A DNA stretch of 53,272 nucleotides from positions 1 to 53,272 of the forward strand of contig JAUYGU010000028.1 of the NCBI GenBank assembly GCA_030690405.1, in the 5' to 3' direction. The translations under genes were made by a program, and so were the position numbers. The stretch's first letter is position 1, and each line of letters opens with the position of its first letter. Under the pieces are notes generated by a model. That model searched no databases and had not been told where the DNA came from. It saw nothing but the letters and a program-made list of their open reading frames with translations. This DNA comes from Dehalococcoidia bacterium. Lineage in GTDB: Bacteria; Chloroflexota; Dehalococcoidia; SM23-28-2; RBG-16-64-32. This document shows positions 1-7,755 of the stretch, one piece after another.

Positions 1-2
1 CG

Positions 3-92
3 CCGAGGCCGGTCTCCAATTGCGAAGTGCGCGTGCGTGTGGACGGCGTGCTCAAGTGGCTGCGGGTGGACCCGTCGTTCTGCCAGCCGTGA
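3..92 (+). CDS. C-terminal fragment of unknown protein (5' end outside window)
   Basis: An open frame enters from the left edge and stops at TGA 90-92, giving about 29 residues that end in VDPSFCQP. The composition (alternating Val/Arg, a Cys near the end) looks like a real beta-rich C terminus rather than noise. No family can be named from so little. The next gene starts 60 nt downstream on the same strand. Confidence 0.45.
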   Translation, partial: PRPVSNCEVRVRVDGVLKWLRVDPSFCQP

Positions 93-152
93 TGAACGCT
101 ATCTAATCGGGCCACCAGACAGCGGCGCTGGGGTAGGCGGAGGAGGAAGGTT

Positions 153-2189
153 ATGGAGAGGCTGACGAGGGCGGCTTTCTGGGCGGCGCTCACGGGCATA
201 GCGCTACTCGCCATTGCTTGCGGAGGCGGCGCCTCCAAGTCGAAGCAGGAAGGGCCGGGCCCGCCTCGTGAGACGCAGGCAATCGAGGAAGGGGAGGCTA
301 AAGCGCGGACGGTGGAAGTGACCGCCCTCGCCGTGAGCCAGGGCCCCGAGGGGTTTTTCGGCGAAGCGATCGCCGACAGTATTACGGTGGGCCCATCGGA
401 TACGGGCGAGATGAAGGTGAGCTTCGCGGAGACCGAGGTGTCGGGCATCGGGCCGTCGCTATCGGCGTCCGGATGGACGGGAGTCGCGCTCGCTTCACTC
501 CTGCTGGGGATAGACCCCAGACAGTACGAATTCAAGTTCGAGCCGGCGGGGGGCTTCGTTGATGGCAACAGCAGCAGCGGCCTCTACACCGTGGGCGTTC
601 TCGCCGCCATCCTGGGGGAGGATATCGACGCGGACACGGCGATGACCGGGGCGATCAACCCGGATGGCACGATCGGCCCGGTGGGAGGGATACCCCACAA
701 GATCAAGGGAGCTGCCGAGGCGGGGAAGACGGCGGTGATCATCCCGGCGATGCAGCGGTTTGATGCTGACCTCAACACGGGTGAGGCGGTGGACCTGGTA
801 GAACTGGGCGCCTCCCTGGACATCGAGGTGAAGCCGGTCAGCACCGTATACGAGGCGTACGCGATACTCACCGGATCAGAGCTTCCTCAGCCTTCCGAAG
901 CGGGGGCGCCGGAGCTACCGGACAAAGCCTTCAGCAAGCTCAAGGCGGCAGCGACCGAGTGGCTGGGCCGCTACGAAGCCGCGGCCAACCGGTTCGTAGC
1001 GCTGCCGGAGACGCTGGGCTTCGAGCAGGACATCCTCGTGGCCATGCAGTACGCCGAAGACGCCGATAGCGCCCTGCAGCAGGGCCTGGCGGCGGTCGCC
1101 TACGAGAGGGCGGCCACGGCCGCCGCCCTGGCGGAAAGCGCGCTGCAGGCGGTGACGCTGGCCGAGGCGTACGTGAACAGCGGCATCGAAGGGCTGGTGG
1201 CGGAGGTGCAGGCCCTGGCTTCGGTCGAGACGCGGCTGGCCGCGACCCTGGAGAGGCTGGAGTCAGAGGCGCCGCGCAGCGCCACCGACCTGCTCGCCTT
1301 GACCGACGCCTACTCCAACGCCGCCATCGCCTTCGGGCTCGCCAGCGACGCCGGCGCGCTGGTGCAGTTCGTGCAGGAGACGGAGCTGACGGAGGATGAG
1401 GCTCTGGACCTCATCCTGAGCATCGCCACCAACTACACTGAGGCGGACTTCTTCCTGGACGCCGCCGAGAACAACCTGGCGTACGGGTTCGGCTTCGGAC
1501 AATCGCCGCCGCCGGAGCCGGAGGTAGTCACGGCGATCGCCGAGACCGTGCGCCGGGCCGCCGACGCCAACCTGGCCTTGATCGACGCGCTGATCCTCGA
1601 GCGGGAGGCGGAGGCAGCGGGCGTGAGCGTCGACGCGGTGAGGAACTTCTTCATCAGCAACGATTCGGACTACGGCGCCGCCCTGGGCGCCGCCGCCAGC
1701 ACGAACTACTTCCGGGACACGATCACGGATGAGACCCAGGCCTCGGTCGCGGTGCTGGGCAGCAGCCTTTCGGCCTGGGGCGAATCGGCCGTGGTGCTGG
1801 CCAAGTACTACTCCCTGGACGCTCAACTGGACGAGGCGTTCAACGTCGTGGGGTTCGGGCGCGAACGCGCCCTGTCCGACATGCTGGACCTCGCTGGGAA
1901 CCGCGCCTCCGACCTGATCCTGCTGGTGGCGGACGAGGAGCCGGTCACCGCCCTCTACTACTACGAGAACGCCGCCTCTTACCGCGAGGGCGCGGCGGAG
2001 GACAAGGTGACGGCGCTCTTCTATCACTGGCAAGCCGCCGTGTTCGCTGAGGCGCTGGCCTACTTCAACGGCACCTTCGACAGTGCGATAAGCGAGGCGG
2101 GCGCCTCGCCGCTCTGGGAATGGGGCGCGGCTAGCGTGGCCCCCTCCACCGGCGGTGACAGCGATGCGACACCAACTCCCGAAGACTGA
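153..2189 (+). CDS. Lipoprotein with Lon-like (S16) protease domain, copy 1
   Basis: 678 aa. An N-terminal signal peptide ends in a lipobox-like AIAC (Cys23), so it is probably membrane-anchored outside the cytoplasm. Residues about 90-235 resemble the Lon proteolytic domain: a DGNSSS segment aligns without gaps to DGPSAG of the next gene, placing the nucleophile at Ser140, and VGGIPHK gives Lys183. The 43-residue Ser-Lys spacing equals that of E. coli Lon (S679/K722). There is no AAA+ ATPase or PDZ domain. Residues about 265-650 are long, Ala/Leu/Glu-rich and mostly helical, without a recognised family. Ser replaces the Ala-Gly that normally follow the nucleophile, so activity may differ from copy 2. 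AGGAGGAAGG lies 5-10 nt before ATG. Tandem duplicate of the next gene; substrate unknown. Confidence 0.85.
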   Translation: MERLTRAAFWAALTGIALLAIACGGGASKSKQEGPGPPRETQAIEEGEAKARTVEVTALAVSQGPEGFFGEAIADSITVGPSDTGEMKVSFAETEVSGIGPSLSASGWTGVALASLLLGIDPRQYEFKFEPAGGFVDGNSSSGLYTVGVLAAILGEDIDADTAMTGAINPDGTIGPVGGIPHKIKGAAEAGKTAVIIPAMQRFDADLNTGEAVDLVELGASLDIEVKPVSTVYEAYAILTGSELPQPSEAGAPELPDKAFSKLKAAATEWLGRYEAAANRFVALPETLGFEQDILVAMQYAEDADSALQQGLAAVAYERAATAAALAESALQAVTLAEAYVNSGIEGLVAEVQALASVETRLAATLERLESEAPRSATDLLALTDAYSNAAIAFGLASDAGALVQFVQETELTEDEALDLILSIATNYTEADFFLDAAENNLAYGFGFGQSPPPEPEVVTAIAETVRRAADANLALIDALILEREAEAAGVSVDAVRNFFISNDSDYGAALGAAASTNYFRDTITDETQASVAVLGSSLSAWGESAVVLAKYYSLDAQLDEAFNVVGFGRERALSDMLDLAGNRASDLILLVADEEPVTALYYYENAASYREGAAEDKVTALFYHWQAAVFAEALAYFNGTFDSAISEAGASPLWEWGAASVAPSTGGDSDATPTPED

Positions 2190-2219
2190 CCCCGGGCCGT
2201 CAGGACCAAGGAGGCAGAC

Positions 2220-4127
2220 TTGACAGGCGCCCAAGCGACGGCCGTCGCGACCCTCGCAGCCGTCGTGGTGCTGCTGGCCGCCTGCGGCGGTGGCGCCAAG
2301 CCAAAGCAGGAGGGACCCGGCCCGCCTCGCGAGACCCAGGCGATCGAAGAGCCAGAGCCGACAACCCGCACGGTGGAGACCACCGGCCTGACGCCCGCGT
2401 CAGCCTTCCCACTGCGGGTGAGCGTGGAGCCGTCGGAGAGCGGCGAGCTGGCGGTCGCGTTCACGCTGTCGGAGGTGGTCGAAGCCGGCCCCATGTGGGA
2501 GTCGTCGGGGTGGACGGCGGTAGTCGTGGCGTCGCTGCTGCTGGGAGCCGACCCGAGGGACTACCGGTTCGGCATCGAGCCCGGAGGTGAGATAGGCGAC
2601 GGTCCAAGCGCGGGCGCGCTGACAACGGTGGCGGTGCTGGCGGCGCTGCTGGGGGACGATATCCGGGAAGACGCGGCGATGACCGGCGCCATCAACCCCG
2701 ACGGCACCATAGGCCCGGTGGGCGGCATACCCAACAAGATTCAGGCCGCCGCCGAGCAGGGGAAGACCCTGGTGCTGGCGCCGGCCGGTCAGCGCTTCGA
2801 GGTCGACTTCTTTACCGGCGAGCCCGTGGACGTCATCGAACTGGGGGAGTCCCTCGGCGTCGAGGTCCGGCCCGTCACCACCATATACGAGGCGTACGAG
2901 GTCCTCACCGGCGAGCCGCTGCCGCGCCCCGCCGGCGCAGGCTCGCCTGAGATGCCGGCCAACGCCTTCAGCAAGCTCAAGGCCGCCGCCACGGAGTGGC
3001 TGGGGCGCTACGACGCCGCCGTCAACCGCTTCCTCGCCCTGCCGGAGACCCTGGGCTACGAGCAGGACATCCTCGTCGCCGACCGCCTCGCCGCCGACGC
3101 CGACAGCGCCCTGGGCGAAGGCCTGGCGGCGGTGGCCTACGAGCGGGCCTTCAGCGCAGGCTCCATCGCCGAGGCGGCCCTCGAGGCCGTCACCCTCGCC
3201 AAGGCATACCTGACCGGCGGAGTACCAGCGCTGGTGGCCGAGGTCCAGGCCCTGGCGGCCGCGGAGACCCGTCTCGCCGCTACCCTCGAGCGGCTGGAGT
3301 CCGAGCCCCCGCGCAGCGCCAGCGACCTCCTCGCCCTCACCGATGCCTACGCCAACGCCGCCGTCGCCTTCGGGCTTGTCAGCGAGGCCAACTCGGCGGT
3401 GCAGTTGCTGCAGGAGGCAGAGCTGGCCCAAGAGGAAACGCTGGCTCTCATCTTTAGAATCGCCACCGACTACAGCCAGGCTGGCTTCTCCCTCGACGCC
3501 GCCGAGAACAGCCTCGTCTACGGCTTGGGGTTCGGGCAGTCGCCGCCGCCGGAGCCGGACGTGGTTACGGCCATCGCTGAGACCGTCCGCCACGCCGCTG
3601 ACGCCAACCTCGCCGCGATCGACGCCTATATAGAGGTGCTGGCCCAGCAGGCGGGCGCAAGCGTTGGCGAAACAAGAAGCCTTCTTCTCTTCAAGGACGC
3701 CGACTTGCGAACCGCCACGGGCGCCGACGCCAGCACAGACTACCTGCGCGGCGCCATCACGGAGGAGCCGCAGGCCTCTATAGCGGTGCTGGGCAGCAGC
3801 CTCGCCGCTTGGTCCCAGTCCGCAGTCGTCATCGCCAAATATTATTCCCTTGGGGCTGAGCTGGACGAAGGGTTCAACTTGACCGGCTTCAGCCGTGAGC
3901 GCTCCCTGGCGGATATGCTGAACCTGGCCGACGAGCGGGCCGAGGAGCTCATCAGCCTCGTAGAAGCGGAGGAGCCGGTCAACGCCCTCTACTATCACGA
4001 GAACGCCCGCTCTTACCGCGAGGGAACGCAGTTCGACAAGATCACGGCTCTATCCTACAACTGGCGGGCCGCCATCCTGGCGGAGACCCTGGCGTACTTC
4101 ACCGGCCGGTACAAAAGGGGTGATTGA
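2220..4127 (+). CDS. Lipoprotein with Lon-like (S16) protease domain, copy 2
   Basis: 635 aa, a tandem paralogue of the preceding gene and similar over its whole length. Start is TTG with AAGGAGG about 5 nt upstream. The signal peptide has a clear lipobox LAAC (Cys22). The protease domain carries a textbook DGPSAG (Ser130) and VGGIPNK (Lys173), again 43 residues apart as in Lon. The region after residue about 255 is helical and unclassified, and shares the segment NAFSKLKAAATEWLGRY with copy 1. The gap to copy 1 is 30 nt and the stop overlaps the start region of the next lipoprotein gene, so the three genes probably form one operon. It would act as an ATP-independent peptidase or processing enzyme at the cell envelope (inference). 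Confidence 0.87.
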   Translation: MTGAQATAVATLAAVVVLLAACGGGAKPKQEGPGPPRETQAIEEPEPTTRTVETTGLTPASAFPLRVSVEPSESGELAVAFTLSEVVEAGPMWESSGWTAVVVASLLLGADPRDYRFGIEPGGEIGDGPSAGALTTVAVLAALLGDDIREDAAMTGAINPDGTIGPVGGIPNKIQAAAEQGKTLVLAPAGQRFEVDFFTGEPVDVIELGESLGVEVRPVTTIYEAYEVLTGEPLPRPAGAGSPEMPANAFSKLKAAATEWLGRYDAAVNRFLALPETLGYEQDILVADRLAADADSALGEGLAAVAYERAFSAGSIAEAALEAVTLAKAYLTGGVPALVAEVQALAAAETRLAATLERLESEPPRSASDLLALTDAYANAAVAFGLVSEANSAVQLLQEAELAQEETLALIFRIATDYSQAGFSLDAAENSLVYGLGFGQSPPPEPDVVTAIAETVRHAADANLAAIDAYIEVLAQQAGASVGETRSLLLFKDADLRTATGADASTDYLRGAITEEPQASIAVLGSSLAAWSQSAVVIAKYYSLGAELDEGFNLTGFSRERSLADMLNLADERAEELISLVEAEEPVNALYYHENARSYREGTQFDKITALSYNWRAAILAETLAYFTGRYKRGD

Positions 4128-4128
4128 G

Positions 4129-4659
4129 ATGATGACTAGACGGTGGTCCGCCGGGCCGATCTGCCGCCGGCGGCTGCGGGTCATGGCAGTCCTGGCGGTG
4201 GCGGCTCTCACGGCGGTCCTGGTGGCGGCCGGAGCGGCCTGCGGAGGACCGAACGGCACGGGCGGCGGCGCCGGCCCGCCGCAGTCGGCGGCGCCTGTGG
4301 AGTTCGCCGGCCAGTGGCGGGTCTACTCCGAAACGCTGTTCTACGACGCGGGCGGCAGCGGCGGCAGCGACTCAGGCTCGTCGACGACACGGGAGTTAAG
4401 CCTGCACGAAGACGGGACGTGGGAGTTCGGCAGCTCGAACGGGACCTGGTATGTCACTGCCATCGACGCCGCCGACTGGAGCCGCTGGGGCGTGGAGGAT
4501 TACGGCCCACAGCGAAAGGTCGTCCTGGAAGGCTGGAACGATGACTTTGGCGACGGCCCCATCGAGGAGTCCGAAGCCGGCGTGGATTTCCTGTGGGTCA
4601 TCTACCGCGTGGACGAACCGAGTCCGGGCGTGGTGCAGATGAAGTTCGGGCACCCGTAG
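4129..4659 (+). CDS. Small lipoprotein of unknown function
   Basis: About 176 aa from ATG 4129. That start is preferred over GTG 4120 because AAAAGGGG sits 9 nt before it; ATG 4132 is an alternative. A signal peptide with a long hydrophobic run ends at AGAAC, a lipobox-like site. The mature part is Gly/Ser-rich, then contains aromatic, strand-rich sequence (FAGQWRVYSE, LHEDGTWEFG, GTWYVTAID) that recalls lipocalin-like beta barrels. That similarity is by pattern only. Third gene of the Lon-like lipoprotein operon, overlapping or abutting the previous stop, which suggests a shared envelope role. Confidence 0.75.
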   Translation: MMTRRWSAGPICRRRLRVMAVLAVAALTAVLVAAGAACGGPNGTGGGAGPPQSAAPVEFAGQWRVYSETLFYDAGGSGGSDSGSSTTRELSLHEDGTWEFGSSNGTWYVTAIDAADWSRWGVEDYGPQRKVVLEGWNDDFGDGPIEESEAGVDFLWVIYRVDEPSPGVVQMKFGHP

Positions 4660-4675
4660 CGCGCCCATAAGAGCG

Positions 4676-4707
4676 GGGGCTCCCGGATCTGCTCCGGAAG
4701 CCCCTTT
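4676..4707 (+). terminator. Rho-independent terminator between convergent genes
   Basis: GGGGCT (4676-4681) pairs with AGCCCC (4699-4704) and CCGGA (4683-4687) pairs with TCCGG (4693-4697), with one mismatch and a 5-nt loop, followed by TTT. It lies 17 nt after the lipoprotein stop and could serve both converging transcripts. Confidence 0.75.
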
Positions 4708-4735
4708 GTGCAGCCTTATCGCGGACGCGGGGACG

Positions 4736-5824
4736 CTAGTTGGGCGCCGGGTCCAGGAACGGCCGCAGCATCGGGTACATTCGCTCCCGGCGGTCGCCAA
4801 GGCCGGCGACGGTCAGGCGGTGCATGTACTCGTTGACGCGCTTGCGCTGGACGGCCATCGCCATCTGGAGGCCCTTGTCGAAGTTGTTGACGCCGCCGCC
4901 CATGAGGATGGCGAGCGACTCCACCATGTAGTTGCCGGCGTCAGTGTTGACGCTAGTGCCGGCCGTGAGAGCCTCTTCGCACTTGTCCAGGTAGTGGTGG
5001 AGCTCCTCGCGGCGCCAGGGCTCCGTATCCATGACGTGCTTGAGGTGCATGACGCCGAATCCCAGGTGTCGGGACTCGTCCTGGCCGCAGAGGCGGAAAA
5101 TGCGCTTCTCGGCCTCGTTCTGGCCGATGTACTCGCCCATCCGGAACATTGACTGTACGAAACCCTCGGCGAAGACGTGCATCATCGCTGACATCTCGGT
5201 GAAGTCCTTCGCCTCAATGATGACGCGGAGGACGTCGCCGGGGGTGGCGGAGAGGAGACCACCGCCGTTGGCCAGGGCGCGCTTGCGGAACACGTCCAGG
5301 TGGCGCGCCTCGTCCATGATCTGGGATAGGAGGAACAGTTTGACCTCGTGGTGCTCGCTGTTGATCTGGGGAAGCCACTGGCCGGGGGTGTCGCCGGCGA
5401 TGAACTCCACCTCGGTGAGGAGGGTGCACAGCTGGCACATCGCCCGCTCCATGTCGTCCGGCAACGGCTCGAGCGACTCCCAGGGGATGTCGGTGGCGGA
5501 CGACCACTGGCGCTGGACGCCCTCCTCGTAGAGGAGGCGGGTGTTGTCAGCGTAGACGTCGGCGCGGTTGGCGTAGGTAGAGGGCACGCGGGGGGCGTCC
5601 GGCCGCGCCCTGGCGCCACGGGGCTTGATGCTGCGGTTGTCCGTGTGCTCCGGCACCTCGCCGTAGGGGCCGATCTCGATCTCGTCCATGGTGAGGCCGC
5701 GCTTGCCGGGCTTGGCGCGGATCCCCCAGTGGCTCTCCTCATCCAGGTTGAGCCAGCTCAGGTCCAGCTGGGGAACCTCCATTTCGCTCCGAAGTTTCTG
5801 CAACGTATCAACGTCAATAGTCAT
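4736..5824 (-). CDS. Ferritin-like di-iron oxidoreductase
   Basis: 362 aa. The ATG at 5824 is chosen because GGAGG lies 9 nt upstream; an in-frame TTG 15 nt earlier lacks a site. The helical core holds a full di-iron ligand set: Glu140 (or 138), E172-xx-H175 in DEARH, Glu220, and E250-xx-H253 in DESRH. This is the pattern of the R2/ferritin-like superfamily, which includes ribonucleotide reductase R2-like oxidases and AurF-like N-oxygenases. The first 100 residues are less ordered and unlike classical R2. It probably performs O2-dependent oxidation of a small molecule or lipid; the substrate cannot be told. It is monocistronic, with a strong promoter overlapped by operator-like repeats, and diverges from a TetR gene that probably controls it. 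Confidence 0.8.
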   Translation of the reverse strand: MTIDVDTLQKLRSEMEVPQLDLSWLNLDEESHWGIRAKPGKRGLTMDEIEIGPYGEVPEHTDNRSIKPRGARARPDAPRVPSTYANRADVYADNTRLLYEEGVQRQWSSATDIPWESLEPLPDDMERAMCQLCTLLTEVEFIAGDTPGQWLPQINSEHHEVKLFLLSQIMDEARHLDVFRKRALANGGGLLSATPGDVLRVIIEAKDFTEMSAMMHVFAEGFVQSMFRMGEYIGQNEAEKRIFRLCGQDESRHLGFGVMHLKHVMDTEPWRREELHHYLDKCEEALTAGTSVNTDAGNYMVESLAILMGGGVNNFDKGLQMAMAVQRKRVNEYMHRLTVAGLGDRRERMYPMLRPFLDPAPN

Positions 5825-5861
5825 GCGATAAACCTCCAAGGGATGGATGGCGGCCCGTCGT

Positions 5862-5890
5862 AAATTAGCAGGTGCTAAGTTAGCTAATTT
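5862..5890. promoter_or_regulatory. Nested inverted-repeat operator (probable TetR site)
   Basis: An AT-rich island in GC-rich DNA. AAATTAGC (5862-5869) mirrors GCTAATTT (5883-5890). Inside, TTAGC-AGGT-GCTAA (5865-5878) and GCTAA-G-TTAGC (5874-5884) are perfect dyads. It overlaps the -10 and start point of the di-iron gene promoter, as expected for a repressor. Confidence 0.75.
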
Positions 5891-5916
5891 GTAGCACGGG
5901 GCGGCGGCCCTGTCAA
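5888..5916 (-). promoter_or_regulatory. Promoter of the di-iron oxidoreductase gene
   Basis: Read leftward: -35 TTGACA (5911-5916), a 17-nt spacer, then -10 TACAAA (5888-5893) preceded by TGC (extended -10). The leader to ATG 5824 is about 60 nt and ends in GGAGG. The -10 is embedded in the operator repeats. Confidence 0.75.
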
Positions 5917-5942
5917 GCTTCGGGCGGCGTCCACGCGCGCTA

Positions 5943-5974
5943 TTGACCGCGGCGGAGCGGCGATGCTAAGTTGC
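5943..5974 (+). promoter_or_regulatory. tetR promoter with second operator half-copy
   Basis: TTGACC (5943-5948), an 18-nt spacer, and TAAGTT (5967-5972) preceded by TGC. The -10 overlaps GCTAAGTTGC (5965-5974), a near copy of the GCTAAGTTAGC core at 5874-5884. This suggests that the regulator represses its own gene as well. Confidence 0.6.
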
Positions 5975-6002
5975 AGACACCTCCTCCGATGTATCCGCGC
6001 GA

Positions 6003-6662
6003 ATGAGCCCTGAATCCGCCCTCCCAAGACAGGCGAACGTCCAGAAGCGGACCCGCCGGGGCCCTCACACGCGCTCGCAGATCCTGGACGCCTCGCTTCG
6101 CCTAATATCGGAGCGTGGGTTCGCCCGCACCACCGTCCGCGACATCGCTCACAAGGCCGGCATCACGGATGCCGCCATCTACTACCACTTCCAGTCCAAG
6201 CGCGGCATCCTGGAGGCGCTGGTTGAGGAGCGCGGGTTCGTCGCCGGCCTGCAGCAGCTGGAGCGCGTCTCCGCCGATCTGCCGCTGGATGAGACGCTCC
6301 TCTGGATGGCCCACGGGGCCATCAACATCATGGACGAGAACCGCGACTTCCTGCGGCTGATCTTCCTGGAAGGTCTCGGTGGCGACGAGTCCGCCCTGGA
6401 GCAGTACAGACGTCTGACGAACCTCTGGGAGAGGGCGCTGACCGCGGTCCTGCGGCGCTACGCGGAGAAAGGTGATCTGCCGGGCGTGACACCGGAAGCG
6501 CTGGCACGTCAGGTGATCTACCTCATCCTGATGGCGTTCGAAGATACGCTGCTGGGGCGGCACGTCCCCCCGCAGGCCGCGCCGGAGGAGCGCCGCAAGG
6601 CGCTGGCGGCGTTCGCGGACCAGGCGCTGCGGCAACTGCTCCCCGGGCCGGCGCGCGGGTAG
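6003..6662 (+). CDS. TetR/AcrR-family transcriptional regulator
   Basis: 219 aa. An N-terminal helix-turn-helix spans about residues 22-68 (ARTTVRDIAHKAGITDAAIY, then YYHFQSKRGILEALV), the TetR signature. The C-terminal helical domain (70-215) should bind a ligand and dimerise. The ligand is unknown; acyl-CoA-type effectors are common in the family. It diverges from the di-iron oxidoreductase gene and both promoters carry GCTAAGTT-type repeats, so it most likely represses that gene and itself. The following Gfo/Idh/MocA gene begins 17 nt after the stop and may be co-transcribed. Confidence 0.88.
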   Translation: MSPESALPRQANVQKRTRRGPHTRSQILDASLRLISERGFARTTVRDIAHKAGITDAAIYYHFQSKRGILEALVEERGFVAGLQQLERVSADLPLDETLLWMAHGAINIMDENRDFLRLIFLEGLGGDESALEQYRRLTNLWERALTAVLRRYAEKGDLPGVTPEALARQVIYLILMAFEDTLLGRHVPPQAAPEERRKALAAFADQALRQLLPGPARG

Positions 6663-6678
6663 CGAGGCCGGGTACCAG

Positions 6679-7755
6679 GTGGCGCCCCCGCGCATCGGGC
6701 TCATCGGCTGCGGCTTCATCGGCCGCTTTCACGCCCGCGCCTTCCGGGGGCTCATCCGTCGCGGGCTGATCGAGGCCGAGTACGTCGCGGTCTGCGATCT
6801 CGACGAAGGGCGCGCCCACTCGTTCGCCGAGATCGCGGGCGTCCCCTTCGTGACCACGGAGGCGGCGCGGGTGATCGACTCGCCGGACGTCGACGTCGTC
6901 TACGTGTGCGTACCCACGGCCGGCCACAAGGAGCTCGTGCTGCGGGCCGCCGAGCGCGGCAAGCACGTCTTCTGCGAGAAGCCGCTCGCCACCACGCTCG
7001 CCGACGTGGAGGAGATGGTCTCGGCCGTCGCCGCCGCCGGCGTCAAGGCCGGCGTCGGCCTCGTCCTGCGACACTCCCCGGTCTATACGGTGCTGAAGTC
7101 GCTCACGGAAGACCCCCGCCTGGGCCGTCTCATGGCGATCGTCTTCCGGGACGACCAGTTCTTCCCGGTGCAGGGCCAGTACCAGAGCGAGTGGCGCAAG
7201 GACCACCGGCTGGTCGGTTCGGGCGCGCTGCTGGAGCACTCAATCCATGACGTGGATGTGCTCCGCTGGTTCGGCGGCGAGGTGCGGTCCGTGCGGGGCT
7301 CGGTGGGCAATTTCGCCGGCCATCCCCAGGTGGAGGACCTGGCGACCGGCCACCTGGAGTTCGCGCAGGGAGGATCGGCGGAGTTGGTCTCGATCTGGCA
7401 CAACGTCCTGGGCCGGCCGTCCAGGCGGCGGCTGGAGCTGTTCTTCGAGAACGGCCTGTTCGCCAGCGACCACGACTTCTTCGGGCCCATCGACCTCCAG
7501 TTCGGGTCGGACCCGCCGCAGACGCTGTCCGAGGACGAGGTGCGGCGGCGCTACCTGGAGCTGGTGGGGCTCAGGGATGAGCAGTACGAGCAGGCCCTGG
7601 CCCGCTACAGCCTGGAGGACTACTTCTTCCTGAAGGCGCTGTCAGAGGGCGGCGATCCGATTCCCGATTTCGCGCTGGCGCTGGAGGCCCACCGGCTGGT
7701 CGACGCGATCTACCGCTCCGCCGCGGCCGGCGGCGATGAGATCGCACTCGCCTAG
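6679..7755 (+). CDS. Gfo/Idh/MocA-family NAD(P)-dependent oxidoreductase
   Basis: 358 aa from GTG. The N-terminal Rossmann fold has GLIGCGFIGRFHARAF (GxGxxG at residues about 8-13). The family motif EKPLA (about residues 99-103, within HVFCEKPLATT) carries the usual catalytic Lys. The C-terminal domain is of the GFO_IDH_MocA type. Members act on sugars, inositols or related polyols. Its position beside treT fits carbohydrate metabolism, but the substrate is unknown. Its 3' end overlaps the convergent treT stop by 4 nt. Confidence 0.88.
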   Translation: MAPPRIGLIGCGFIGRFHARAFRGLIRRGLIEAEYVAVCDLDEGRAHSFAEIAGVPFVTTEAARVIDSPDVDVVYVCVPTAGHKELVLRAAERGKHVFCEKPLATTLADVEEMVSAVAAAGVKAGVGLVLRHSPVYTVLKSLTEDPRLGRLMAIVFRDDQFFPVQGQYQSEWRKDHRLVGSGALLEHSIHDVDVLRWFGGEVRSVRGSVGNFAGHPQVEDLATGHLEFAQGGSAELVSIWHNVLGRPSRRRLELFFENGLFASDHDFFGPIDLQFGSDPPQTLSEDEVRRRYLELVGLRDEQYEQALARYSLEDYFFLKALSEGGDPIPDFALALEAHRLVDAIYRSAAAGGDEIALA

